Shown here: positions 1 to 11,046 of the stretch, piece after piece
How the letters are laid out: each line of letters opens with the position of its first letter
How positions within the stretch are numbered: position 1 is the first letter of the stretch
Notes under the pieces: model-generated
Told to the model about the DNA's origin: nothing
What the model saw: the letters and a program-made list of their open reading frames with translations, nothing else
The model's database searches: none
Assembly (NCBI RefSeq): GCF_000003815.2
Contig: NC_049981.1
Location: 8,908,377-8,972,376, forward strand
Source of the DNA: Branchiostoma floridae
Lineage: Eukaryota; Chordata; Leptocardii; Amphioxiformes; Branchiostomatidae
Direction of reading: 5' to 3'
DNA: 64,000 nucleotides
Position numbers and translations under genes: made by a program

Positions 1-796
1 AAACTCCTTGGCCTGACTACAAATGAGTCAAGGTCATGACCAAGGTCATGATCCAGCCAGCTCCTGGTCAACCACCACCAGTAGTCAGCTTTCACCTGGA
101 CGGAGTGCGTCTGGAGTGTGTCAAACATTTCCCTTATCTTGGCAGTACCCTTAATAACAGAGGAAACATTGATGATGAAATCTCACATAGGCAAGGAAGC
201 CATGTGCAGCCTTTGCAAATTTAAGGGTGAGGGTCTTTGACAACAAAAACCTTAAGACGGCAACAAAGCTCCAATTGCATAAAGCCACAGTGCTTCCAAC
301 ACTACTTTATGGGTGTGAGTCTTGGGTTACTTACCGGCGGCATATTAAGACTCTTGAACAGTTTCACCAGCGCTCACTACGACGTATTCTGAACATTTCC
401 TGGACAGATTACCGTACTAACACTAGTGTGCTAGCTGAGGCTGGCTCCTGTAGCATAGAGACACTTATTATGCGTAGCCAACTACGATGGACCGGGCATT
501 GTGTTCGAATGCCAGATAACCGTCTTCCCAAACAGATTCTGTTTGGTCAACTGGATCAAAGGACACGCCCAAGGGGTGGACAGAGAAAGAGATATAAGGA
601 CACTCTGAAACATTACCTGAAGAAGGGACATGTTGACCCAACAAGCCTTGAAAAACTATGTTCTGACCGCAATGCTTGGTGGCAGCTGACCAACACCACC
701 GTGACAACCTTCGAGACCGAGAGGGTAGCAGCCGTCGAGGCAAAGAGAAAGGCGAGGAAGGCCCGTCAAAGTAGAACTGCAACTGTAAACCTGTAG
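1..796 (+). pseudogene. Non-LTR retrotransposon (LINE) reverse transcriptase, C-terminal remnant
   Basis: Two overlapping frames together read like the thumb and C-terminal part of a LINE polyprotein. The first frame (to about 190) has the post-palm motif 'FPYLGSTLNNRGNIDDEISH'. The second (about 190-796) has 'LPTLLYGCESW', 'LEQFHQRSLRRIL' and a 'LRWTGHCVRMPDNRLPKQ' block, then a basic tail ending at a TAG near 794. These blocks are typical of LINE-encoded endonuclease/reverse transcriptases copied widely in invertebrates. A frameshift near position 188 separates the halves, so the copy is dead. The catalytic palm (YADD-type box) would lie before position 1. Family assignment beyond LINE is not possible from this part alone. 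Confidence 0.8.
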
Positions 797-2211
797 ACTT
801 GCCATACTCGTGAGAGTGGCCGTCCATCAGTGATCGTCTGTAGACCTCTCTCATTGGCTTAGGTACTAATAAAAGATCGGAAGCACTACGTCTGGTGGTC
901 CTGACTGATCTGTCCCTGCAATAGGTAAACATACGACGTATGTAGGGTGGTGACTTATTGTTCAAGGCCTTGTATACCAGTAGAGCTTTGTGGTGCTTGT
1001 GTAGAGACTTAACATCCTTCCATCCCAGACGTGAGTGAACATCCGCCTGTTAAGGATAATATCCGATTGGCAAAAATTCCCGAAATTTCACAGCCATTCA
1101 TCCGCGCGTGCGCAATTGCACCATCCTTTTGAAAGGGAATTACTCGGGAAGGGGTTGACGGATTAACGTGATTTTTCATATGTAGATAACTTCAGAGATG
1201 CCTCCCATAAATGAGGACTATCAATGCAAACCAGAGCTAATCTACATAATGTACAGTTTATCAAGCCACAGTATTTCATTACTACTAAGGCACTTAAACA
1301 TGACATATGTAACTAGAAAAAAGAAATATTGGTAGAAATCAATTACGCAAATTTCATCTAATTTACATAATTAATGAGAAATTGTTATCATAGTGTTCAA
1401 TGACGAATTTTCCATTCCATTCTTGCGACATTTTATAGCAACATGTACGTTAATTTGAACATGCCGACGTAAGTTGTGCAAATTAGGGTCACATTTACAT
1501 AATTTATGAGAAAGTTCTCCAATAGCTTTCTTTGCTAAGACTTTCATACCTTGAACACATCGTTGTTTAGGTAGAGGAGATCAACTGATATCTTTTATGC
1601 AAATGAGGACCTCATAATCAATGAGAAACATTTATAATAGGTCACTCGTGACAAGAGATCACCTTTCTTGTTAACAGCAATGCCCGACAAACATCCATCG
1701 CGCAAAACAATCTTCATACATACAGCCAGGCGAAAGGATACAACAACAATCATTAATGCTTATAAACAATAAAAATGGTAGCCATGGCAATATTTTTATT
1801 GTCACACTGATTTGGCGTTGGGAAAGTTATTTTACTTTTACCCACAGCTGTGCAACCTGATTATCGAGCCGAAAACATTACTTTTTTTCTCGAACTTAAC
1901 CTATAAAGCCAAAAAATGCCAATACGTAATATGAACGGACGGGACGTCAACATGGACGCAGTATTTGCATTTCAGTCAATCGTAGGTGACATGTTTTTCT
2001 GATATCCAGAGATCCTCTGACCCTCCAAATGCACATATCATGGAAGAGGATCCGGACACCAGAACAATACATGAAAACTTGCCAAGACAAAGACGACGTG
2101 TGGACTTGAGCTACGATCCAGAGAAATAAAAAAAACGCCAACATGGCGTTCAGAACCTGGGCACTTCATTGGTATGGAAAACTCTATGTAGGTGCAAGGA
2201 ATTTATTTTAC
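797..2211. other. Non-coding stretch with octamer-rich repeat fragments
   Basis: No exon recognised. 1320-1660 holds short runs around 'TATGCAAAT' and 'TTACATAATTAATGAGAA' that resemble the dispersed repeat family at 9330, 20380 and 22470. Further 3' exons of the minus-strand VWA gene would be expected in or beyond this interval, but I found no convincing one. A minus-strand open frame at 1947-2144 starts with a hydrophobic run but has no splice junction that fits the preceding exon. Confidence 0.4.
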
Positions 2212-3307
2212 CACATCAATGATGCCATCCAGTGCTTCAAACTCGTGCTGAAGGTACACATAGTCCTTGGCAGGTTTATCAGCCACGTATTTCAACTGTA
2301 GGGTGGTTTCATAACAAGAGGAAATGAAAGAAAGAAATTATTTTTCCCATGCTATAAGTGTAAGTTACGCATTTGTAGTACGGTGAAGTGATAGTGTAAG
2401 TTTCACAAGTACAAATCTATGTATTCTAACAAATTGTCTTTTGTGTGCTCTTTAGTGGGACAAATTAGCAGAGGTCGTGACGTCACAAAAGTACGGCTAG
2501 TTATACTTAAAGGCAACTCTAGATATTCCTGAATGATACTCGAAAAATCAGTGGCATGCTTGACTTATCGTTAATCACCTGTAATATTGGCTTCCGTCGT
2601 GCCACCATGAAGTAAGTGACAGATTAAATAGAACCCAAATAAAAAGGAGAGTGCGAAGATGACTCTGCCTGTAATAACACTGCTAATGAGCATGGCCTAA
2701 ACATGGTTCATGAAAAGTATGCGGATAATGTTTACGCCGTCTTGACATTTCTGTGCTTGTTTTTTTGCCTTTTCGTGTCCTTCTGTTTTTCTCTTTTTCT
2801 TCTTGGAATGCGTCAGTGTGCAACTTCTTACAGTATTATTCAATCAACACAAATAATTTGACCATCGTTAGATGCATCAAAGCTTGATCTTTAAGCATGC
2901 CCAATTCCATGGACCTGCAGTCGACCAATTTTCTGCTATGAGCATTAATGTAGAGGGTAGTTTCACAGGAGAGGCAAGTGGCGTCGTTTTCGCTGTTGTA
3001 TAAAATAAGCGTGTTCTAGAGCATTGGCTCTTCGACTGGTGTATTCCACTGTAACTCAGGAAGACATCTCACCTGGACGTCGTCATAATTTCCGACTCCA
3101 ATTGCAAAGACTGTTGCTCCCAGGGATCTAGACTTATCTGCCTATAAAATGAAAGAATGAAATATCAACATGTATACTTTTCTAGGTAACGCACTTCCCT
3201 TGATCATTGCAAGGAAGCTCTTCTATATAGGTTTTATCATTAAGCAAGCAGGAGGTAAGCCAGGCAACTGCTCAAAGCTGCAGACGTCACAGCTGCAGAC
3301 GTCACGG

Positions 3308-3385
<78 letters not shown>

Positions 3386-6300
3386 TATCTCAAGAACGGC
3401 TGGGTGCAATCTAATACTCCAGCGCCCGGGAGATAATGAATGCATAAGATCGTGCCGAAATCTGTTATATAACGTTACATAGATAGATATATGATACATA
3501 TATGTATTATAAATAGATAGATAAATACTAGATTGAATAGATGGATAGATAAGTAGATAGACAGATCGAATAGATAGATAAATAGTAAACATAGATAAAT
3601 AGTAAACATAGATAGATAGATAGATAGATACATAGATAGATAGATAGATCACCCCAATCTAACCTCATTAAACGATTGAGGCTCATCCGTAAGTTTTCCA
3701 TCCGTCAGCGCAAATATGATGCTAGCAGTGTCTCCGCCTATTGAAGCATATGATTAAAGAATCTTAGCACATAATTCAGGGCCTTTCCTGGGAATTTCTG
3801 CAAGACTACAAACATTATATGTTACATTGATGTTCTCAAGACTTGTAATCAAAGTTATTTTCAAGACTTACCTAGAGCCACAATCTGAGCATTTGCCTGT
3901 AGAAGGAGAGAGAGGGGGTGGGATATATAATCATATCTTACATCCTGGTCACACCGTAAACATTGCACACGGCGTCGTGTGGTGTATCTACGGGGTGTTT
4001 GGCTCAGGAGTCAAAAGTCACGGCAAGGTCATCACAACTACTGAGCACTATCAAAACCCGTACGGACAGATTCAAACGAAGTCCCATTCCATACATGATG
4101 AACCTTTTAAATCGGAACTGGACATATGTCATATGACTTCCGACCTTCTATTTAAAAAAAACAGTTACCTTACGTAGACCGTGACTCATAAAAGTTCCTC
4201 CGTACGTGTCGATCTGTCGAAGGTGGGACAGACCATGTTTGATGACATCCCTGCGAATAACATTGGTACTGCAGGGGATCAGCTTGCACAGCTTGTATTT
4301 TGCTATTAGGCAGGTCACGAAAGTTTGATACCACATGCATGAACCGTACTATTCTATTTTCAATTTATATAATATATACATTTTCAGTTGGACTATGAAA
4401 AGAAACTTACGGGTCGTTGGACAGCTCCATGACAACAGAAGCATCGTCTGAGAAGGTGATGAAGGAAAAACGGACCTTGGGGCTGAAAAGAATCAACAAC
4501 AAAATAGAAGGTTTCAGAACAAATGAGGAAATATACTAAACGAACATGCACATGTCCAGAAGCTGGACACTGCTTCTCTCATATCAGACTCATCGAGACC
4601 GACAAACTTGTACAATTTGCTGACATGATTTGTTTACGATGTGCTATGCATTTCCCTGGTGTCTTGCTGTGTCACTAGATTTATATCCACCATTTTTCTC
4701 AAGAAACATACACCCCCTTGTTATGTTTCCGTGCCGCCTTTCCTGATGCTAATATTTATAAGTCTGACTGGAAAGTCAAAAGGCGTCTGTCTGATCTGCC
4801 CAGCTGATTAGGTCATGGCTAAAAGGAAATGTTTATAGCCAACAGGCTTCTCAACATTTTGGTGCTCCATCGTGCAATAGTGTTGGAGAAACTTTTTCCG
4901 TTTTCGCACAAATCAGCCCACTCCATTAAAGATCTACCAGTGTAGGGTATGTTGCCTACATCGGCACATATAGCGGCGAGAAGAAGTAACTCCAGTCAGA
5001 AGCTCTGAGCCGATGTCTGATAGACATAGAAACGTAACCAGGTAAGAGAAGTTACAGAAGAAAGCTGATCAAACTATTCACTGTAATCTCACATGTTAAA
5101 TTACATATTTTTCTATGTAACTTTACATGTCATCATACATCTCTAAAACTATTTACAAACGGTTTCTGTTGGACAGGTGTCACAGGTCAACCCATTCAAA
5201 AGCAGATTTGGTTTGCCAGCTGCATTACCATCAAAAGACCATTTCTATCGATGCCATAATTTATCTGTTTACTGAATCTCTGCAATGGACGCTTTTCCTT
5301 ATTGCACAGTCTCTGTTAGCCTGCACGGATCTGCCAGGAAGTACAGGCTCAAGGCGGAAGTACTGGAGGAAGCACATCGGCACGAGAGCCATTCTGTCCA
5401 GACCCAGTCTGACCTTATAAGTAAATCAGCACAGCTGGAGCTTAAATGGCTTTGTCTTGGTTCTGCTGTGTCATAACCTTAGCATCATAACAAAATGAAT
5501 TGGGGCAGGCACGGAAACGTGTTGCTAAAGCTGGTATCTCATATTCTCCAAGCAGAATTTTCGGAGGGGGGGATTCGCTAGTAGTTGGCGCGATTTTTTG
5601 TTTTCATCTACCTCCCGCTACTTTTTAGAACAAACTATAGCTGGGCTATACCTTCAAACTAGTGGCCCCTCCCNNNNNNNNNNNNNNNNNNNNNNNNNNN
5701 NNNNNNNNNNNNNNNNNNNNNNNNNNNNNNNNNNNNNNNNNNNNNNNNNNNNNNNNNNNNNNNNNNNNNNNNNCCCTCCGCTAGTCCCTGCAGTCCCCCG
5801 CTAGTCCCTGCTGTCCCTCCGCTGTTCCTCCGCTAGTCCCTGCAGCCCCCCCGCTGATACCTGCTATCCCCCCGCTTGCCCCTGCAGCCCCCGCTAGTCC
5901 CTGATGTCCCTCCGCTAGTTCCTGCAGCCCCCCGATAGTCCCTGCTGTCCCTCCGCTAGTCCCTGCAGCCCCCCGATAGTCCCTGCTGTCCCTCCGCTGG
6001 TCCCTGCAGCCCCCCGAGGGTCCCTGCTTCCCTCCGCTGGTCCCTGATATCCCTCCGCTGGTCCTCCGCTAGTCCCTGCTATCCCCCGCTAGTCCCTGCT
6101 ATCCCCCGCTGGTCTTCCGCTAGTCCCTGCTGTCCCTCCGCTAGTCCCTGCTATCCCTCCGCTAGTCCCTGCTATCCCTCCGGTAGTCCCTGCTGTCCCT
6201 CAGGTAGTCCCTGCTGTCCCTCCGGTAGTCCCTGCTGTCCCTCAGCTAGTCCCTGCTATCCCTCCGGTAGTCCCTGCTGTCCCTCAGCTAGTCCCTGCTA

Positions 6301-8684
6301 TCCCTCCGCTAGTCCCTGCTGTCCCTCAGCTAGTCCCTGCTGTCCCTCCGCTAGTCCCTGCTGTCCCCCCGCTCGTCCCAGCTTTCTTTCCGCTAGTCCC
6401 TGCTATCCCTCCGTTAGTCCCTGGTAAGTGTGATCCCCCGCTAGTCCCTGCTATCCCCCGCTAGTCCCTGCTATCCCCCGCTAGTCCCTGCTATCGCCCG
6501 CTAGTCCCTGCTGTCCCTGCTGTCCTTCCGCTAGTCCCTGCTGTCCCTCCGCTCGTCCCTGGTCAGTGTGATCCCCCGCTAGTCCCTGCTATCCCCCGCT
6601 AGTTCCTGCTATCCCCCGCTAGTCCCTGCTATCCCCCGCTGGTCATCCGCTAGTCCCTGCTATCCCCCACTAGTCCCTGCTGTCCCTCCGCTAGTCCCTG
6701 CTGTCCCTCCGCTAGTCCCTGCTGTCCCTCCGCTAGTCCCTGCTACCCCCCGCTGGTCCTCCGCTAGTCCCTGCTATCCCCCGTTAGTCCCTGCTGTCCC
6801 TCCGCTAGTCCCTGCTGTCCCTCCGCTAGTCCCTGCTATCCCCACGCTGGTCTCTACGTTGGGTGCGAACACTAGCTATGTACCCGAAGTAGATGTCGGT
6901 CGATTAATAATCCAATCGATAAAAAAATCACAATAGCGCAAATGGAAGCAACGGTTGGAATGATACCACCTGTGGAAACTGTTAACAATCTTCTCCACGA
7001 AGTCCACCGTCTCTTCCCGAAAGTTCTTCGGTGTCACACTGGCAGACCTGGACAGAGAGACACCAAGTTTTACGGAGGGTTTACAACAGTTATATCTGAT
7101 TCAATCAATGTGAGAAGTCAGTAGTTATATACGTTGACTACAGCAGAAGCTACCAGAACTGCATCGGTATCATTATATAGCTTTCGTAATAGACTTGCTT
7201 TGTTTTATTTATTCTAAAAATACATACGTCAGTGCTATCATAACATGGCTTCTGTCCTAAGAGAGCATACCTGGCTAAATACATAGAATGAATGAATGAG
7301 ATGAATGAATGAACTAGAGTTCGGAGACCTCATATCCTCAAGAAATAAACAAGAGTTCGAAGAGCTCACACCTCATTCAAATACTTCTTTGACCCCGTTC
7401 ACACTAAAAAAACACGAAGCGGATAAAACATGTTATCAGTGTGAACGCTCCCAAATCACTTGGATTTCGTCGAAACGAATCCTTCACGATCCACCTTGGA
7501 GGAAGAATTTGGGGGAAGTAGATAGAACTGCACCGTGGGGAGTCTGATTCGTCCGATTCGGGCAGTGTGAACGCGCAAGTGGATAGGATTCCCTTTAAGT
7601 GGATAGGATGCAACTTATCACACGAGTAAAAAGGTGAGTTTGCTTGAATCGTCAAGTGGACGTCAGAACAGAAGAAGCTGCTTGTTTCCATCTGGTGGCG
7701 GGAGGAGACGCAGAAAAAGATAAGGAAAGTCCATAAGAACAGGGACATTTTTAATATGAAGATATCTCCAAAGGAATGGCGGAGCATGGTGTTGAGAAAT
7801 CCCTCTACCAGTGCAGGAATAAAGTTTTTATTCGGATTACACTGAGGGCGCACTAATCGGTAGGGCAACATTTATCCAAATCGTTTTTTAATGTAATGCC
7901 ATGCTTAGGCCACATCAAGTAAATTTTATGGCATATCTTCTGTAGACGAGACACACAAAAAAAACAAGATGGGTACGAAAAATAAAAAGGCGGGTAGATT
8001 TTCAAATTAGACACCATGAACCTTGAAACAAAAATTAAAGCGACAAAACATGACATCACCACCAACAAGTCTTTATTTCTTCGCGTGGCCAATTTACTCC
8101 TCTGCCGGCTAAACTCCGGGCATTCCATTCCAGAAGGGAGTCTTGTTTTCCAATGGACAATGTGGCAATGAATACATAATCAGCCGAATTTTGTGGAATT
8201 CACCTTGGGATGAATTACGTGGTGTGTACAATAAGGACACTCACTAAACCCATGCAGACCCTCCCCATGCATTCCCTATACGCATAGACACTGTGTTTAT
8301 CGTACATATTTTCGGAATAAATGAGGTACGCTAAGCACACCGAGAAGGCAAATTGCTCATAAGATAGCAAATAATACAAGAACAAGACGACATTTCTTAG
8401 CGAACCTGAAATTAGTTTTGTAACCTTACCTACAAGTTTTGCATTGTATTCAGCCATAGGATTAATTCAATTAGAGGGTACTTGGGGAGTTTAGTAGAAG
8501 ACTGAATGCTTTTGAGGCATGTGAAGAAACTGGGTACTTTATCGTATAATGTGAAGTAGTATGCAGTTATCACTTCCTAAAATTAATATCTATCGGAAAA
8601 TAACACTCCCGTGTGGAGTGGAATGCCCCTTATAGTATATACTAGTATACTCTCTCTCTCTCTCTGTATATATATATATATATG

Positions 8685-8723
<39 letters not shown>

Positions 8724-8910
8724 ATGTATGAACAGAGAGAGAGAGAGGGAGTATATGTACTCTCTCTCTCTGTTCATATATATATATAGTTTTATTGCAC
8801 AACAATTGTACGGGGTACAAAGTATGGCATGTACATAATTACAGTTCTATAACTTAACGCTTAACTAACTAATACAGAAGTTGTAGTATGGGATAAATTT
8901 CTTACAGTTA

Positions 8911-8996
<86 letters not shown>

Positions 8997-11046
8997 CAGG
9001 TGGCACATCATATGTTATATGTATTCTGTCTATATACAGAGAGAGAGAGGAGCGACATCTATAACTGCAGTACAATATCAACCAGTCAGAAATGCTCTGA
9101 GGAAGGTGACAGACGGTCACCAAGACGTGGGTAGAATAAGACACATGATATTAAATCCCCTGATTTGTTGTTGGTCATCAATTATGCAAATGGTTTTAAA
9201 TTAACAAACACGTGTCCATTGGTCAGTTCCTGCAACTCTACGGTGAAGAAGCATGTGGGAAATATGTAACTCACTGCGGAAACAGAAACAAACAGACTTT
9301 CCAGTCATCTAGTAGAATCTTCATTTGACCCCGTGGCTTTGCAAGAGTTCAGAGAACTCGTATATTCATGAAATGGTCTGATTACGTAAATGACTATGTT
9401 TGGTTATGTATACCTTTAAATGACATACACCGGTCACAGTGTTGATTGTCCAATTACCACTTAAAAGAATTATGACACTTTTACATTGATTATGCAAATT
9501 TGTGACGTATTTGCAAAATTTGTGTCTGTTAATGATCTAAATGCCACAAAGTACATATTGCAGGAGTCCTACGAGGGAAAACACTACATAGATTTTCCTA
9601 AATGAATATGCAAGGTAAGTGCCAGTTTGCATAATCTACACTTTACGATGTACATCTCTGTCTACGCTACTTGCATACCAAATATTATCTAAATTTGCCG
9701 TTCCCTTGTTCAGTTATCCTTTAACAAAAACACCCCTGCAGTTCTAGAGCAACCTGCTAGGGGACCCAAACATACACCACCTATTCCTTATTTCACCAGC
9801 TATCTGCTACCAATAAATTTAGACCATAACACATCCATGCCAAAAGATACAAAAAAGGAATTTCTGCTGCAGTACCAAGGTCACATACCAGGGGGCCCAA
9901 AATTGACCTTGACCTTTGTCACCTACCCACAAGGTCGCAGAACACAGTATTCATGGGCGGGCACAAAATAGTCCGTCGCAGTTCTTGAAAAGGCATAAAA
10001 TTTTTCTGTGCACGTCAGCGAGTCGGAAACTGTGGTGAATAGTAGAGGAATATGTAAGTATTGAGGCTGTGTGACTTGGGATTTGGCTGGGTAGAATTTC
10101 GCGCACGAATCCGGTTCCCGCTACTTCCGTGTGTCGGCTGCAGTATGGTGACCTCCGCTGGGGGTCATTTCAAAATGTTTTTTCTGGGAAAACGAGCTGG
10201 CAAACCTAAGCTCATTTTCACATATTTTGTAGATTCTACCGTGAACTCCAAGATATTCAATTCTTGTTAATTACTTTTGCACCCTACTATAAATTTTGAG
10301 GCGTCGAACCACCTCACTTCAGGGTCCTTAACTATAGAAATCCCCATAGGCGAAAAACTGTGTTCTGCTACCACAAAGCAAATATCATCGTAATCCATCC
10401 ATCTTGATTTATGCTGACAAAAAAAAACCGCAGACAGACAAACAAACCCAAAACTATGTCTCCATTTTTCATTTTTCATCTAAACCGTTATGGTTTTGCA
10501 GTGTTGTAAGCAAATGTTTGGGAAAGGATACCGATACCAAACATCCGGCACTATCCCACCATGTGAATTTACCTCAAGCTGTCAGCCACATTTCGTATGA
10601 AAGACTCAACAGCGAACAGTAATCATGCAACATCAGATGCGGCGTCAGCGTTGAGCTCCAGGCAAGTAAAAGGCTACCTTATCAACTTTCTTTCGCATTT
10701 GCCACGTTTTGTATACATCAAAAAGCTACTCCTCGATTTCGAAGCCACTTGTGCAAATTTAACGTTAGTATCTAAGGCTGAGTCAAAATACTTCCAGACG
10801 TGTAAACATTGTAACCGCTTCAGATCATCTCATTGCTCTCAATAATAAGGTAAGGAAAGGTTAAAACACAAAAAAGACAAGGGTAACATACCTGTCTAGA
10901 ACGAAATACATATCGAAGGCACCTCTGCAAGACTGCGACTTCGGCTTGATGTCCAAGGCCCCGACTAAGGTACTCGTGTCAGACCCTACAAGAAGCAAGA
11001 TTCCGAACTGAACGAAAGTCTTGAAGTAAAAATTCGCCATTCCCAA
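2212..11046 (-). CDS. Anthrax-toxin-receptor-type VWA domain protein (partial gene, eight exons)
   Basis: Minus-strand exons: 11046-10892, 7047-6970, 4482-4411, 4250-4169, 3896-3872, 3737-3664, 3141-3073, 2295-2212. All junctions are GT/AG and phases match, giving 639 nt (213 codons). The start is the first Met at 11046, followed by a short hydrophobic core (FVQFGILLLVG) fitting a signal peptide. The VWA domain runs from 'CRGAFDMYFVLD' to 'EALDGIIDV'. The metal-site motif DxSxS is intact as D-R-S-A-S across the exon 1/2 junction, with 'TYGGTFM' and 'ALTDGKL' as the other MIDAS loops. The pattern (FSFITFSDDA, GLSHLRQI, RSLGATVFAIGVGNYDDVQL) is closest to metazoan ANTXR-type domains, which bind extracellular matrix proteins. 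The Ig-like and transmembrane parts of that family are not seen and may lie before position 1. A secreted VWA-only protein is the alternative. Confidence 0.8.
3308..3385. repeat. (TA)n/(TG)n microsatellite
   Basis: A run of alternating TA (about 3308-3346) passes directly into TG (about 3347-3384) inside an intron of the VWA gene. Open frames across it are repeat artefacts. Confidence 0.95.
3480..3650. repeat. GATA-type tetranucleotide microsatellite, impure
   Basis: Repeated 'GATAGATA' with 'AATAGATA' variants, ending just before the exon at 3664-3737. The minus-strand open frame full of YLSI repeats here is this microsatellite translated. Confidence 0.9.
5674..5773. other. Assembly gap (100 N)
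   Basis: Exactly 100 unknown bases, the conventional size for a gap of unknown length, at the left edge of a long minisatellite that probably broke the assembly. Confidence 0.98.
5774..6860. repeat. CCCTCCGCTAGTCCCTGCTGT minisatellite (about 18-21 bp unit)
   Basis: About 1.1 kb of head-to-tail units, variants of CCSCTAGTCCCTGCTRTCC. Two lengths alternate (with or without the extra CCT), and a GTGATCCCCCG interruption occurs at about 6430 and 6568. It lies in the VWA gene intron between the exons at 4411-4482 and 6970-7047. It begins at the gap edge, so the true array is probably longer. Confidence 0.95.
8118..8631. mobile_element. MITE-like element, copy a (imperfect TIR beginning GGGCATTCC)
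   Basis: The left end 'GGGCATTCCATTCC' (8118 on) matches the reverse complement of the right end, GGGCATTCCACTCC (to about 8630). A diverged second copy of the inner part is at about 25490-25990. No coding capacity is seen, so this is a non-autonomous element. Superfamily unknown. Confidence 0.6.
8649..8790. repeat. Compound CT/TA/CA/GA microsatellite
   Basis: CT, TA, CA and GA dinucleotide blocks follow one another, with a second CT block and TA run after position 8760. The order is partly mirror-symmetric and could fold back. Confidence 0.9.
8911..8994. repeat. (TG)n microsatellite
   Basis: About 40 TG units with one TA interruption near 8938. The CVCV and THTH open frames on either strand are translations of this run. 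Confidence 0.95.
9330..10485. repeat. Dispersed octamer-rich repeat R1, copy 1, interrupted by a MITE
   Basis: 9330-9932 plus 10373-10485 form one copy of a non-coding repeat. It is recognisable by TATGCAAAT runs, 'GCCAGTTTGCATAAT', 'CTAGGGGACCCAAACATACA', 'CCAAAATTGACCTTGACC' and 'ATCATCGTAATCCATCC'. The same order recurs at about 22470-23250 and, more diverged, at 20380-21180. Partial copies are near 16320, 24570, 38820 and 62085. Copy 1 is split by the MITE at 9933-10372. No protein is encoded and the ends are not defined. Confidence 0.7.
9933..10372. mobile_element. MITE M1, copy a, with ACAA target duplication
   Basis: 440 bp with 15-bp terminal inverted repeats, GGTCGCAGAACACAG at the left and the complement of GGTAGCAGAACACAG at the right. 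It is flanked by ACAA at 9929-9932 and 10373-10376. The copy of repeat R1 at 22470-23250 provides the empty site, since its sequence runs across this point without the insert. A second copy is at 17126-17598. It is non-coding, so a transposase in trans would be needed. Confidence 0.85.

Noticed and set aside
1947-2144. Ninth exon of the VWA gene with a hydrophobic segment
   Set aside because: No acceptor in the right phase and no likeness to the expected Ig-like or membrane region.
5774-6860. Regular repeats reminiscent of a CRISPR array
   Set aside because: Units are contiguous and variable in length, without unique spacers, in an animal intron; this is a minisatellite.
8908-9204. Open frames rich in Cys-Val or Thr-His
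   Set aside because: Translations of a TG/CA dinucleotide run.
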